Positions 48,762-57,616 of a stretch of 59,547 bases of DNA are shown in pieces. The stretch is from an uncultured Ruminiclostridium sp. GTDB taxonomy: Bacteria; Bacillota; Clostridia; Oscillospirales; Ruminococcaceae. The position numbers and the translations under genes were made by a program. The stretch covers positions 1-59,547 of the forward strand of contig CATLBH010000013.1 of the NCBI GenBank assembly GCA_949878745.1, written 5' to 3'. Each line of letters starts with the position of its first letter. Position 1 is the first letter of the stretch. Below the pieces are notes generated by a model. The model had not been told where the DNA came from. It saw nothing but the letters and a program-made list of their open reading frames with translations, and made no database searches.

Positions 48762-49892
48762 TCATTCCGAAACGGCTGCCGCGGGAGCCTCTCCCGGCTC
48801 CGTGTTGTCAAGGCTGTCCACTTTGTCCGTGTACTTGTCAAAATCCTTTACAAGGGAAATATCCCAGTTACGGCCTTCCCAAGGGTAGGCAAGTCCTCTT
48901 TTATAATAGGTGTCGAAAAACAAGGGGGATTTGTTGACGGTGATTTTGCTCGCGTCCACCTCAAGGCTTTCGCCCTCGCGGACTTTTCTGGCGAATAGGG
49001 CAAAGCGGCAGTCCACGTCTTTTCCCATGGGGTAATAGTAGCAGGTGGAAAGAGTGATGATCTGATCGCCGTACTCGAGATCAACGTCGGTATAGAAGGT
49101 GCTTCTGTCCATTACGTTGCCCACAAAGTCCATAAACTCGGCTTCGTTTTTGAACTGGCGTTTGCGGTAATATGGGTAAGGGTAGCCGTCCTTGTCCTCG
49201 GTGTTTATGAATATTCCCGCGAAAACCTTATATGTACCTTCTTCGTAAAGGGTATCGAACTGAATTGTGGGATACTGAAGATAGTAGTCGATAAACGCCT
49301 GATTGTCATAGGAATAGCCGTCGCTGTAATGGGAGGAATAGGGGTAATAGTGAGTAAGGGAAGCGAAATACTCTCCCGACTGCATATTATGCCCGTAGAT
49401 AACAAGGTTGTTGGCGTTTTCAAAGGGGAGAACGTGGTTGTCGCAGAAAATGGAGCCGCTTTTGCTGTCCTCGCCGTAAAAATTGCGGTAAAGATAATAA
49501 TCGGTGTTCTCCAAGCCTTCCCGCATAAGTACGGGGTAATCTATAAAGTGCCCAGCCTTTATCCAGCCCACAAGGTCGTTGTTTTCGGCGTAGAGATCCA
49601 CGAATTTATCGAGGATATCGGGCTGTTCCTCCTTTATTTCCTCCACCTTGTTCTGGTCGATCTTGAAATTTCCGGAGGCGTTCATTTCCTTTATGTTCAC
49701 AATTTCGTTGTTCATTTCGGTATCCGCCTGACGGTCGGTAAAGTCGGTCAGGATATAGATTCCGCAGCCGACAAATACCAGAAGACAGAGGATAACGATA
49801 ACTTTTCTTATTTTTGCCGCAGTGTTGTCTTTTTTATTTGGTATAAACATACGCACGAAAGCGTTTTGAGTTTTTTTCACATGTTCCGCCAT
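48762..49892 (-). CDS. Class B sortase (paralogue 3)
   Basis: 376 aa with one N-terminal helix (VIVILCLLVFVGCGIYIL), NNLVIYGHNMQSGEY (His), IITLSTCYYYPMG (Cys) and RFALFARKVREGE (Arg). The tail after Arg reads VDASKITVN..AYPWEGRNWDISLVKDFDK, the same Trp-Asp-x-Ser pattern as its neighbours, plus an extra ~20 residues ending GEAPAAAVSE. Intergenic distances within the array are only 30-45 bp. Confidence 0.92.
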   Translation of the reverse strand: MAEHVKKTQNAFVRMFIPNKKDNTAAKIRKVIVILCLLVFVGCGIYILTDFTDRQADTEMNNEIVNIKEMNASGNFKIDQNKVEEIKEEQPDILDKFVDLYAENNDLVGWIKAGHFIDYPVLMREGLENTDYYLYRNFYGEDSKSGSIFCDNHVLPFENANNLVIYGHNMQSGEYFASLTHYYPYSSHYSDGYSYDNQAFIDYYLQYPTIQFDTLYEEGTYKVFAGIFINTEDKDGYPYPYYRKRQFKNEAEFMDFVGNVMDRSTFYTDVDLEYGDQIITLSTCYYYPMGKDVDCRFALFARKVREGESLEVDASKITVNKSPLFFDTYYKRGLAYPWEGRNWDISLVKDFDKYTDKVDSLDNTEPGEAPAAAVSE

Positions 49893-49923
49893 GATAATTC
49901 TCCTGTTTTTTTATTTTAAGGGA

Positions 49924-51018
49924 TCAGTAGCTGAGAAGCTTGCCCGTATCCCATGCCCGGCTGGCGTAGGGGCTGGCTATGCCTCTGTCTATCGCCTGCT
50001 GCCAGCCTATCCACGAGTAATTTCTTTTAACCTTCGAGGTGTCCACCTCCGGGCTTTCTCCATCTCTCACCTTTCGGGCGAAGATAACGCAGCGCACGTT
50101 TTCATACTCCTGTCCGAAGGGGAAATAACAGGTGGAAAGGCACAGTATCTTGTCGCCGTAATCAAGATCCACGTCGGTAAAGAGAACGCTTCTGTCCATT
50201 ATATCCAGAATGTAATTGTTGAAATCGTCCTTATCGCTGAAGGAGCGGCCGCGGCGAAGGTAATTGTACACCTCTCCGTACTGTTCCTCGGTGTTGAAGA
50301 GACATACGGCGAACACCTTATATGTGCCCTGACCCGCCAGAGTGTCAAAGTTTATGGTGGGGTGCTTCCTATAGTAGCTTGTGGTCCAGTCGTCGTTGGG
50401 GTCGGGATTGTCCTTTTCGTAATAGTATCTGGTGAGCTTTGAAAAGGCTACCGAGGAGTAGGTATTGTGTCCGTAGAGAATCAAGAAGTTGTTCTCGGCG
50501 CCGTTTTCGTCGAAGGTACATCTGTGATCGGCAAAAATCGTGCCCGATTTACTGTAATTTCCGTGAAAGTCGGTGGTAAGATATTTTTCGTTGTCCGTGG
50601 TCTGTACCACGGGATCGTCTATTATCCTTTCGTTTTCGCCTAAGTTTATCCAGCCAACCAGATCGGGATTTATGGCGTAAAGGCTCATAAGCTCCTCTCT
50701 GATATAGGGCTTTTCCTCCTTAATCTCCTTTATCTCTTCCTCGTTGAGGTTAAGATTTCCGCTTCCCGCCTGATTTTTTATTTCCTTTATCTGTTCGTCG
50801 ACCACGTATTTTCGTATCATTTCGCCGGAAACGTCCCTTACGAGGGAGCCGCCGGTTATGGCGAAAGCCACCACGGCGCCGATAAAGACAAATTTTCTTA
50901 CAACTTCCGGCGCTTCGTCCCCTTTTACGGGAAAAATCGACATTAAGAAGCGGGTGAAGGCGTTTTTTTCCTTCCCCTTGCTTCTTGCGCTGGGAGGTCT
51001 GACCGTATAATTAACCAT
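49924..51018 (-). CDS. Class B sortase (paralogue 2)
   Basis: 364 aa. N-terminus MVNYTVRPPSARSKGKEKNA is almost identical to paralogue 1. Helix around 45-65, FLILYGHNTYSS (His), ILCLSTCYFPFGQ (Cys), RCVIFARKVRDGE (Arg), tail VDTSKVKRNYSWIGWQQAID ending ASRAWDTGKLLSY. Clearly a recent duplicate of the gene at 51060. Confidence 0.93.
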   Translation of the reverse strand: MVNYTVRPPSARSKGKEKNAFTRFLMSIFPVKGDEAPEVVRKFVFIGAVVAFAITGGSLVRDVSGEMIRKYVVDEQIKEIKNQAGSGNLNLNEEEIKEIKEEKPYIREELMSLYAINPDLVGWINLGENERIIDDPVVQTTDNEKYLTTDFHGNYSKSGTIFADHRCTFDENGAENNFLILYGHNTYSSVAFSKLTRYYYEKDNPDPNDDWTTSYYRKHPTINFDTLAGQGTYKVFAVCLFNTEEQYGEVYNYLRRGRSFSDKDDFNNYILDIMDRSVLFTDVDLDYGDKILCLSTCYFPFGQEYENVRCVIFARKVRDGESPEVDTSKVKRNYSWIGWQQAIDRGIASPYASRAWDTGKLLSY

Positions 51019-51059
51019 TTTAAATCATTCCTTTTTTATATATTATCATTTATAAATTA

Positions 51060-52169
51060 TCAATTTGAGGCTTTCTCGTATCCGAGCAATTTTGAGGTAT
51101 CCCAGGTTCTTTTGGCGTAGGCGCTGGAAATGCCCGCGTCCTCAAGCTGTTTCCAGCCCTTCCAGTAATAGGTTCTTTCAGCTTTGGAGACGTCCACATC
51201 GGCGCTTTCTCCCTCTCTTACCCTTCTGGCAAAGATGGCGCAGCGGGTGTTGTGGAGGTCGGTTGAAATGGGAAAGTAGCAGGTGGAAAGGCAAAGTATC
51301 TCGTCGCCGTATGTCAGATCCACGTCGGTAAGGACACAGCTTCTGTCCATTATATCGAGAACATAGTTGTTAAAGTCTTCCTTGTCCTTGAAGGGCTGAC
51401 CGTATCTTAAATAGTTGTAAACCTCGCCGTATTTTTCTTCGGTGTTGAACAGGCAGACGGCAAACACTTTATAGGCGCCTTCCAGCGCCAAAGTGTCAAA
51501 GGTCAGGGTGGGGTGCTTTTGATAAAAGCTCAAGGTTTTGTCCGCGCCCGCGTCGGGATTATCCTTATCGTAATAATATCTTGAAAGCTTTGAAAAAGCC
51601 GTTGAGGAGGTGGTGTTATGTCCGTAAAGTATGGTGAAATCGGGGGCGGTTCCTTTGGTGAAATCGTTTCGGTAATCCGCGAAGATGGTGCCCGACTTGC
51701 TGCTCCCGCCGTAAAAGTCGGTGACCAGATATTTGTCGTTATCCGTCGTCTGAACCACCGGAAGGTCGATAATTTTGTTTTCCCCGCCTATGTTTATCCA
51801 GCCGATAAGATCGGGATTTTCGGCGTAAAGGGTCATCATTTCTTCCCTTATAAAGGGCTTTTCGCTTTTGATCTCTTTTATTTCCTCCTGTTCCAGATTC
51901 AGGTTGCCGCTGCTGGCTTGTTCCTTTATTTCCTGAAGCTGGGGAGTCACCACGTATTTCTGTACTATCTCTCCCGAGACGTCTTTTATAAGAATACCGC
52001 CGGTTATGGCGAAGGATATCACCGCGCCGATAAAAACCGTCTTTCTCACTATTTCCGCAAAATCGTCGCCCTTGTAGGGGACGGCGGAAATAAGGAGACG
52101 GGTAAAAAAGTCCTTTTCCTTCCCCTTGCTTCTTTCCGCGGGGGGTCTAACGGTGTAATCGCTGATCAT
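51060..52169 (-). CDS. Class B sortase (paralogue 1)
   Basis: 369 aa; first of four leftward tandem sortases. MISDYTVRPPAERSKGKEKD, helix near 45-65, FTILYGHNTTSS (His), ILCLSTCYFPIST (Cys), RCAIFARRVREGE (Arg), then ERTYYWKGWKQLEDAGISSA and RTWDTSKLLGY. Class B enzymes usually attach haem-uptake or pilus proteins, but no substrate with an NPQTN- or LPXTG-like signal is in the window. Confidence 0.93.
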   Translation of the reverse strand: MISDYTVRPPAERSKGKEKDFFTRLLISAVPYKGDDFAEIVRKTVFIGAVISFAITGGILIKDVSGEIVQKYVVTPQLQEIKEQASSGNLNLEQEEIKEIKSEKPFIREEMMTLYAENPDLIGWINIGGENKIIDLPVVQTTDNDKYLVTDFYGGSSKSGTIFADYRNDFTKGTAPDFTILYGHNTTSSTAFSKLSRYYYDKDNPDAGADKTLSFYQKHPTLTFDTLALEGAYKVFAVCLFNTEEKYGEVYNYLRYGQPFKDKEDFNNYVLDIMDRSCVLTDVDLTYGDEILCLSTCYFPISTDLHNTRCAIFARRVREGESADVDVSKAERTYYWKGWKQLEDAGISSAYAKRTWDTSKLLGYEKASN

Positions 52170-52205
52170 TGTATCACTGTCCTTTTAAAATTATTCACAG
52201 TTATG

Positions 52206-52736
52206 TCAAAATCCGTCCCGAAGCGCCGATTCAAGCAGCTTTAAGGCCGCAAGGACCGCTTGGGATCTTATATATTCCCTTTCGGTCATTTCGGGGGGGC
52301 AGTCTTGGGTTTCGAAAAGGAAACGTTTCGCCGTCGGGGGAGAGCCTTTTCGGCAAATTCCTATCCAGACGGTGCCTACGGGTTTTTCCTCCGTTCCTCC
52401 CGAGGGGCCGGCGATACCGGTGGTGGAGACGCCGAAGTCGCTTTCCGCCGCTTCGGTTACGCCTTTCGCCATGGCTTCGGCCACCTGTTCCGAGACCGCG
52501 CCGAAGCGGTCAAGATATTCGGAGGGGACGTTGATTTTGTCGCGCTTTATCCTGTTGGCGTAGGTGCATATTCCCATATCGAAAACCTCGGAGGAGCCGC
52601 TTACCGAGGTTATGGCGGCGGAGATTAGGCCGCCGGTGCAGCTTTCGGCGGAGGCGGCTTTTTTCTTAAGTGCCAACAGTAATTGTACTACATTTTGAGC
52701 CTGTTTGTCAATATCTCTTTTGATTTCGGGGGTCAT
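52206..52736 (-). CDS. pncC: CinA C-terminal domain protein (NMN amidohydrolase-like)
   Basis: Stand-alone CinA C-terminal domain, which deamidates nicotinamide mononucleotide to NaMN in NAD recycling. 176 aa with KKAASAESCTGGLISAAITS, SVSGSSEVFDMGICTYAN, and VSTTGIAGPSGGTEEKPVGT. An N-terminal CinA domain is absent, so it is the short PncC form rather than full CinA. Confidence 0.9.
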   Translation of the reverse strand: MTPEIKRDIDKQAQNVVQLLLALKKKAASAESCTGGLISAAITSVSGSSEVFDMGICTYANRIKRDKINVPSEYLDRFGAVSEQVAEAMAKGVTEAAESDFGVSTTGIAGPSGGTEEKPVGTVWIGICRKGSPPTAKRFLFETQDCPPEMTEREYIRSQAVLAALKLLESALRDGF

Positions 52737-52806
52737 TTCAATATATTACCTGCCTTTTCGGTGATGATTTTCCTTTGTTTCCTTAATTTTATACACCTTA
52801 TTATAT

Positions 52807-53976
52807 TTATATTTTAAAATCCTTTACCGTTATTCCCTCCACCGCTTTTTTTATGAGGGGTTCAAAGTCGAATTTGGACTCTTCTTTGAGAACGTCGGAT
52901 AAAAGGGGCTTGGTTTTGGGGTGCTTGGGGGTAAATACGGTGCAGCAGTCCTCATAGGGGAGGATGGAGGTTTCAAAGGTGTCTATTTTTCTGGCCGTTT
53001 CGACTATTTCCTTTTTGTCCATACCCACCAACGGTCTTAGGACGGGGAAATCGGCGGCTTTATCGGTGCAGGCGATTGCCGCCAAGGTCTGGCTGGCCAC
53101 CTGACCCACGCTTTCGCCGGTTATAAGGGCGGAGCAATGGCTTCTTTCGCAGATTATATTGGCTATTTTCAGCATAAGTCTTCTCATAATTACGGTAAAA
53201 TAATCGTTGTCGCAATTATCCCGAAGCGCTTCCTGAATTTCGGTAAAGGGAACGCAGTAGAATCTGAGTCTTCCGCAATATTCCGTAAGCTTTTCGCATA
53301 GAGTTTCCACCTTCAGCAAGGCTCTTTCCGAGGTGTAGGGAGGGCTTTGAAAATGTATCGCGTCCACTCTCAGTCCTCTTTTCGCCATCATATAGGCCGC
53401 AACGGGGCTGTCTATTCCTCCCGAAAGGAGAAGAAGGGCGTTTCCGTTGCTTCCCACCGGCATTCCCCCCACGGCGGTTATTTTTTCGGCGTTGACATAG
53501 GCTCCCTTGTCCCTTATTTCCACCAAAACGGTGACGTCGGGATTATGAACGTCGGTTATAAGGTGGGGGTAAGCGTCGGAAAGAGCGCCGCCCAGCTCCT
53601 GCTGTATCTGTGGGCTGGTGTAAGGGAAGGTTTTATCGGCGCGCTTCGCTTCAACCTTAAAGCTTTTGGCTCTTTCCAGGGTTTCCTTTAAATAGGGGAC
53701 GGACTGTTTTATTATTTCGTTAATGTCCTTGGGGAGCACCGCCGAGCGCTGAACCGCCGCGATTCCGAACACATGGCACACTTTTTTTACCGCCGAGTCA
53801 AGGTCGGAATTTTCCTCAAGGGGAGTGATGTAAATTGTCGATTGACGTCGGGTAACGTCGAATTTTCCGATTTTATCCAGTTTTCTTCTTATGTTTTTTA
53901 CGAGAAGGTCTTCAAAATTGCTTCTGTTTAAACCTTTTAAAGCTATCTCGCCGTATTTCGCCATTATTACTTCCAT
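52807..53976 (-). CDS. thiI: tRNA 4-thiouridine sulfurtransferase ThiI
   Basis: Adds sulfur to U8 of tRNA. N-terminal ferredoxin-like/THUMP domain (MEVIMAKYGEIALKGLNRSN; VEIRDKGAYVNAEK at about 153) and PP-loop ATPase LLLSGGIDSPVAAYMMAKRG near 182, with LITGESVGQVASQTLAAI and the CCTVFTPKHPKTKP end. 389 aa: the C-terminal rhodanese domain of E. coli ThiI is absent, as in other Firmicutes, where a dedicated cysteine desulfurase (here the neighbour) supplies sulfur. Confidence 0.96.
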   Translation of the reverse strand: MEVIMAKYGEIALKGLNRSNFEDLLVKNIRRKLDKIGKFDVTRRQSTIYITPLEENSDLDSAVKKVCHVFGIAAVQRSAVLPKDINEIIKQSVPYLKETLERAKSFKVEAKRADKTFPYTSPQIQQELGGALSDAYPHLITDVHNPDVTVLVEIRDKGAYVNAEKITAVGGMPVGSNGNALLLLSGGIDSPVAAYMMAKRGLRVDAIHFQSPPYTSERALLKVETLCEKLTEYCGRLRFYCVPFTEIQEALRDNCDNDYFTVIMRRLMLKIANIICERSHCSALITGESVGQVASQTLAAIACTDKAADFPVLRPLVGMDKKEIVETARKIDTFETSILPYEDCCTVFTPKHPKTKPLLSDVLKEESKFDFEPLIKKAVEGITVKDFKI

Positions 53977-54030
53977 TTTTTTATGTCCGTTTCTTTGATA
54001 TATTTTTATTTTTTTATATTCTTATATTTT

Positions 54031-55125
54031 TTATCTCGCGAATCTTTTTATGCCTTCCTCAAGGGCTTCCGCCAGAATATCCACCTCTTTTTCGGTGTTA
54101 TAGCGGGAGAAGCTGACCCGAAGGGCGCTGTCGGCTCTTTCATGGGAGATTCCGAAGGCTTCGGGCACCGGGCTGATTTTTCCTTTGGAGCAGGCGGAGC
54201 CGCTGGAAACGTAGATTCCCTTTTCTTCAAGGAAGTGGAGCATTATTTCGCTTCTTGCCCCCAAAACGGAAAAATTCAGGATATTGTCTATTCCGTTTTC
54301 GGGGCTGTTTATAATAATACGATTCAGGCGCTCGAGATGTCCCGTTAATCTGTGACGAAGGGACGAAAAAATCGTGAGATTTTCGGGATAGGCCTTTACC
54401 GCCGCTTCAAAAGCCGCCGCCAGCTCCACCGGCTCGGTTCCGGGGCGCAGACCGCCCTGCTGCCCCCCGCCGAAGGAAAGGGGGATAAGCCTTGTGTCTT
54501 TGTTTTTGTAGAGCGCGCCTATACCTTTAAAACAGTGTATTTTATGACCCGACAGGCTGACGGTATCGCCGTACAGCGGAAGCTTGCAGAAGCCCTGAAC
54601 TCCGTCCACGTGAACGGCGCAGGAGGGATTTTTTCGCTTTACGCCGCCGTAGACGGTTTTGGTATCGATAATGAAGCCCGTTTCGTTGTTTACCGCCATA
54701 AAGGAGACTAAAACCGTCTTTTCGTCCACCGCGTCTATTATCGCCCGCTCAAAGTCCCCGTGTTCCTTCGGCTTCAGGCTTACCACCTCGAAGCCTCTTT
54801 CGGAGAGCTTTTTCATGGGAGCGCTGACGCTGGGGTGTTCAACGGCGGTGGTGACAATTCGGTTTCCCCGTCGTTTCAGGGCTTCGGCGATTCCGAATAC
54901 CGCCATATTGTTGCTTTCGGTGGCACCCGAGGTAAAAAGGATTTCTCCCTCTTTTCCCAGACGGTCAAGGATGGTTCTTTTGGCGGAGGCTAAGGTTTTT
55001 TCGGCTTCCACGCCCATATGGTGGAGGGAGGAGGGGTTTCCGAAGCGGTCGGAAGCGCATATTACGGCTGCCTCCGCCGCTTCGGGGCAGGGCTTCGTTG
55101 TGGCGGCGTTATCAAAATATATCAT
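54031..55125 (-). CDS. Cysteine desulfurase (NifS/IscS-like) partner of ThiI
   Basis: PLP enzyme that takes sulfur from cysteine. MIYFDNAATTKPCPEAAEAA start, TSGATESNNMAVFG, HVDGVQGFCKLPL, the PLP lysine in SLSGHKIHCFKGIGALY, and the catalytic-Cys loop VSSGSACSKGKISP. 364 aa. Upstream of thiI in the same direction with a 54-bp gap; the pairing matches the NifZ-ThiI arrangement of Bacillus, so tRNA thiolation is its likely job. Confidence 0.93.
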   Translation of the reverse strand: MIYFDNAATTKPCPEAAEAAVICASDRFGNPSSLHHMGVEAEKTLASAKRTILDRLGKEGEILFTSGATESNNMAVFGIAEALKRRGNRIVTTAVEHPSVSAPMKKLSERGFEVVSLKPKEHGDFERAIIDAVDEKTVLVSFMAVNNETGFIIDTKTVYGGVKRKNPSCAVHVDGVQGFCKLPLYGDTVSLSGHKIHCFKGIGALYKNKDTRLIPLSFGGGQQGGLRPGTEPVELAAAFEAAVKAYPENLTIFSSLRHRLTGHLERLNRIIINSPENGIDNILNFSVLGARSEIMLHFLEEKGIYVSSGSACSKGKISPVPEAFGISHERADSALRVSFSRYNTEKEVDILAEALEEGIKRFAR

Positions 55126-55280
55126 TTTTTTATCCTCATGAATTTGCTCTAAAATAAATTCTTAAAAACATACTGTAATATTATACCATAAAATCTTTGA
55201 TTTTGGAATAGTATATTTTTGAAATTTTATCGAAAAATAATTCCAAACTCACCAATTAAACGAAAGGAATTTTCATAAAA

Positions 55281-56621
55281 ATGAGAAGAAGCACGATAAC
55301 CATCACAAAACGATGTTTTGTAAGAATTATAAGCTTTTCAATAGCTCTTATACTCGCTCTCGGACTTATGGCGCTGGAACAGCGGGGGAAAGCGGCAAAC
55401 GGCGAGCTTATGATGCAGAACACTTATATGAGGGCGGTGGAGGATCTTTCCCTCAGTCTCGAAAATATCAAGACCACTCTCAACAAGGGCTTATACACAA
55501 ATTCGCCCGCGATGATGAATCAGCTGTCGGGGAAGCTGTGGAGCGAGGCCGCCAACGCTAAGGCCGCCCTGTCGCAGCTTCCCGTGGAAGAGCTTAAGCT
55601 GGAGCAGACCTATAAGTTTTTGTCCCAGGTAGGAAATTACAGCCAGAGCCTTTCAAAAAAATTCGGCAGCGGAGAGAACCTTACGGAGGAAGAAAAAAAC
55701 AATCTTAAGACGCTTTACGGCTACGCGGAGGATTTAAGCGGGAAAATGTGGAGCGTGGAAAAGAAGATAGAGGACGGAAGCGTCACCCTCCGCGAGCTTT
55801 CGGGAGCGGCCAACGGCAAACGGCCTCAAACGGTGACCGAGGGGTTCACCGATTTCGAAGAGGGATTTTCGGATTATCCCACGCTTATATATGACGGACC
55901 TTTTTCCGATCACATTCTGGAGCGGGAGCCGCTTATGCTTAAGGGGCAGAACGAGGTAACTAAGGAACAGGCGCTCAGAAAGGCCGTTTCGGTCTCAGGC
56001 GAGGAAAATCTCTCGGTAGGCGGGGAAGAAGGGGGAAAGATGCCCTCCTTCGTATTTGAAAACGAGAACACCACCGTTTCGGTGACAAAGCAGGGAGGAT
56101 TTTTCAGCTATATGCTGAAATACCGCCCCGTGGAAAACCCGCAGCTGGGGGCTACCGACGCTCTTAAAAGGGCGGAAAAGTATCTTGATTCGCTGGGTAT
56201 CGACGAGGTGGAGGAAACCTATTACGAAATAAACAACGGAATTTGTATTTATAATTTCGCGGGAGAGCAGAACGACGTGATTTTGTACACCGACCTTATA
56301 AAGGTGGGTGTAGCTCTTGACAACGGCGAAATAATGAGCTATGACGCCAGAGGGTATATCACCAACCACACCGCGCGCAAGCTGGACAAGCCCGCGATTT
56401 CCGAGGATGAGGCGGAAGCGAAAATTTCCAAGGGGCTAACGGTTTTCGAGGACAATCTTTGCGTTATACCCACGGGCGGGCTTAACGAACGGTACTGCTA
56501 CGAATTTTACTGCGCGGACAGCGAGGGGAGACAGCTTCTCATCTATATCAACGCCGACACGGGAGAGGAAGAGCAGATTCTCTTACTGAAAATCGGAAGC
56601 AACGGAAGACTTACTGTATAA
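55281..56621 (+). CDS. ypeB: Germination protein YpeB
   Basis: Spore inner-membrane/cortex protein needed for localisation and stability of the cortex-lytic enzyme SleB. One N-terminal helix (IISFSIALILALGLMAL), a helical region (about 45-165), and PepSY-like domains in the second half (VTKEQALRKAVSVSGEENLS; PAISEDEAEAKISKGLT; YINADTGEEEQILLL). 446 aa, full-length. GAAAGGA ribosome site. The usual sleB neighbour is missing; instead a family-2 repeat and an NlpC/P60-like lipoprotein follow. Confidence 0.93.
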   Translation: MRRSTITITKRCFVRIISFSIALILALGLMALEQRGKAANGELMMQNTYMRAVEDLSLSLENIKTTLNKGLYTNSPAMMNQLSGKLWSEAANAKAALSQLPVEELKLEQTYKFLSQVGNYSQSLSKKFGSGENLTEEEKNNLKTLYGYAEDLSGKMWSVEKKIEDGSVTLRELSGAANGKRPQTVTEGFTDFEEGFSDYPTLIYDGPFSDHILEREPLMLKGQNEVTKEQALRKAVSVSGEENLSVGGEEGGKMPSFVFENENTTVSVTKQGGFFSYMLKYRPVENPQLGATDALKRAEKYLDSLGIDEVEETYYEINNGICIYNFAGEQNDVILYTDLIKVGVALDNGEIMSYDARGYITNHTARKLDKPAISEDEAEAKISKGLTVFEDNLCVIPTGGLNERYCYEFYCADSEGRQLLIYINADTGEEEQILLLKIGSNGRLTV

Positions 56622-56630
56622 ACCGAGCGT

Positions 56631-56751
56631 TAATACTAATCTTCGGTCAGATTATAGACAAAAAATTGTTGACCAAAGATTAGTGTTTCGGGTGTAATCT
56701 TTAATCATATTTCCGACTTCGTCTACAATATAATTAAAGATTAGTATAAAA
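56631..56751. repeat. Two-hairpin repeat family 2 (copy A)
   Basis: TAATACTAATC start and GATTAGTATAAAA end; hairpin 1 ACTAATCTTCGGTCA / TGACCAAAGATTAGT; linker GTGTTTCGGGTGTAATC; hairpin 2 AATCTTTAATCATAT / ATATAATTAAAGATT. Near-identical to the copy at 59459. Confidence 0.8.
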
Positions 56752-56806
56752 TAATGTTTTTCGAAGAGGTTTTTCACTAAATTTTTACAATTTTTGGCAA
56801 AAAGGT

Positions 56807-56841
56807 AACAAAAGGGGCTGTTATTCACAGTCCCTTTTGTT
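56807..56841. terminator. Hairpin downstream of ypeB
   Basis: AACAAAAGGGGCTG pairs with CAGTCCCTTTTGTT (one bulge). It lacks a clean T-run, so its terminator role is uncertain. Confidence 0.4.
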
Positions 56842-56868
56842 AAAAACGCAAAATAAAGCCGATTTCAC

Positions 56869-56897
56869 TTGACTTTTTTTGTTTTTGCAAGTAAAAT
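56869..56897 (+). promoter_or_regulatory. Sigma-A promoter of the lipoprotein pair
   Basis: TTGACT (56869-56874), 17-nt spacer, TAAAAT (56892-56897), about 80 bp before the ATG at 56976. A second TATAAT lies near 56918 without an obvious -35. Confidence 0.65.
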
Positions 56898-56975
56898 ACA
56901 TATTAAAGATATATAATACCGTATGTAAATCATACTTAAAACAAACCGAAAACAAGGAAAGGTTATAACAATAAA

Positions 56976-57605
56976 ATGAAAAAATACATCGGGTTTTTTG
57001 CCGTTATTTTAAGCATAGCCGTTCTCTTCTCCGCGTGTATCGGAGGAGACGACGGCGAAGAGCAGACGGAAAGCGGCACTTCGGGCGTGTCCGACGAAAG
57101 CACGCCGCCTTCGGATACGGAGGAGGATACCGTCACGGTTACACAAACGTTTCCCGTTACCGACAAGCCCGCGGAAACCTCGGTCGTCACCGAAACCGAA
57201 GCGGATTCCACCCAAAACGATCCCATCGACAACAACAACGGAATAGTGCAGACCGCCGAGACTCTTGTGGGGATTCCCTTCGCGGAAAACGGAGCCAGCC
57301 CGTCGGAGGGCTTCGACAACTCGGGGTTTATTTACTATGTTTTAAGGGAAAACGGGTTTATAAACTGCCCCCGACTGACAAAGGATCAGGCTGCCATGGG
57401 AACCCATATAGGCTATGAGGAGCTGAAAAGCGGAGATTTGGCCTTTTTCTGCACCGCCGACAGCGGAAACCCCGATTTCGGGGGAATTTATATCGGCGAG
57501 GGGCAGATGATATATTCCCCTATGCCGGGGCAGACGGTTAAGATCGCGGACATAACCTCGGATTATTGGAGGGGGACGTTTGTGGCGGGGATAAGCTTAT
57601 CCTAA
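56976..57605 (+). CDS. Lipoprotein with a degenerate (probably inactive) NlpC/P60 domain
   Basis: Signal peptide with lipobox LFSAC (Cys at residue 22), an acidic Ser/Thr linker (about 25-85), then an NlpC/P60-type fold: AETLVGIPFAENGASPSEGF, DNSGFIYYVL, MGTHIGYEELKSGDLAFFCT, GGIYIGEGQMIYSPM. In active members the motifs are D-C-S-G-F, H-V-G-I-Y and M-I-H-A. Here the Cys is Asn, the catalytic His is replaced (PDFGGIY), and the third polar residue is Tyr. 209 aa. Probably a wall-binding pseudoenzyme. It lies between ypeB and another lipoprotein. Confidence 0.8.
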   Translation: MKKYIGFFAVILSIAVLFSACIGGDDGEEQTESGTSGVSDESTPPSDTEEDTVTVTQTFPVTDKPAETSVVTETEADSTQNDPIDNNNGIVQTAETLVGIPFAENGASPSEGFDNSGFIYYVLRENGFINCPRLTKDQAAMGTHIGYEELKSGDLAFFCTADSGNPDFGGIYIGEGQMIYSPMPGQTVKIADITSDYWRGTFVAGISLS

Positions 57606-57616
57606 TAGGAGAAGAA

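Noticed and set aside
47665-52169. Pilus locus around the sortases
   Set aside because: No pilin, LPXTG or NPQTN signal protein, or Cna-type domain is visible on either side.
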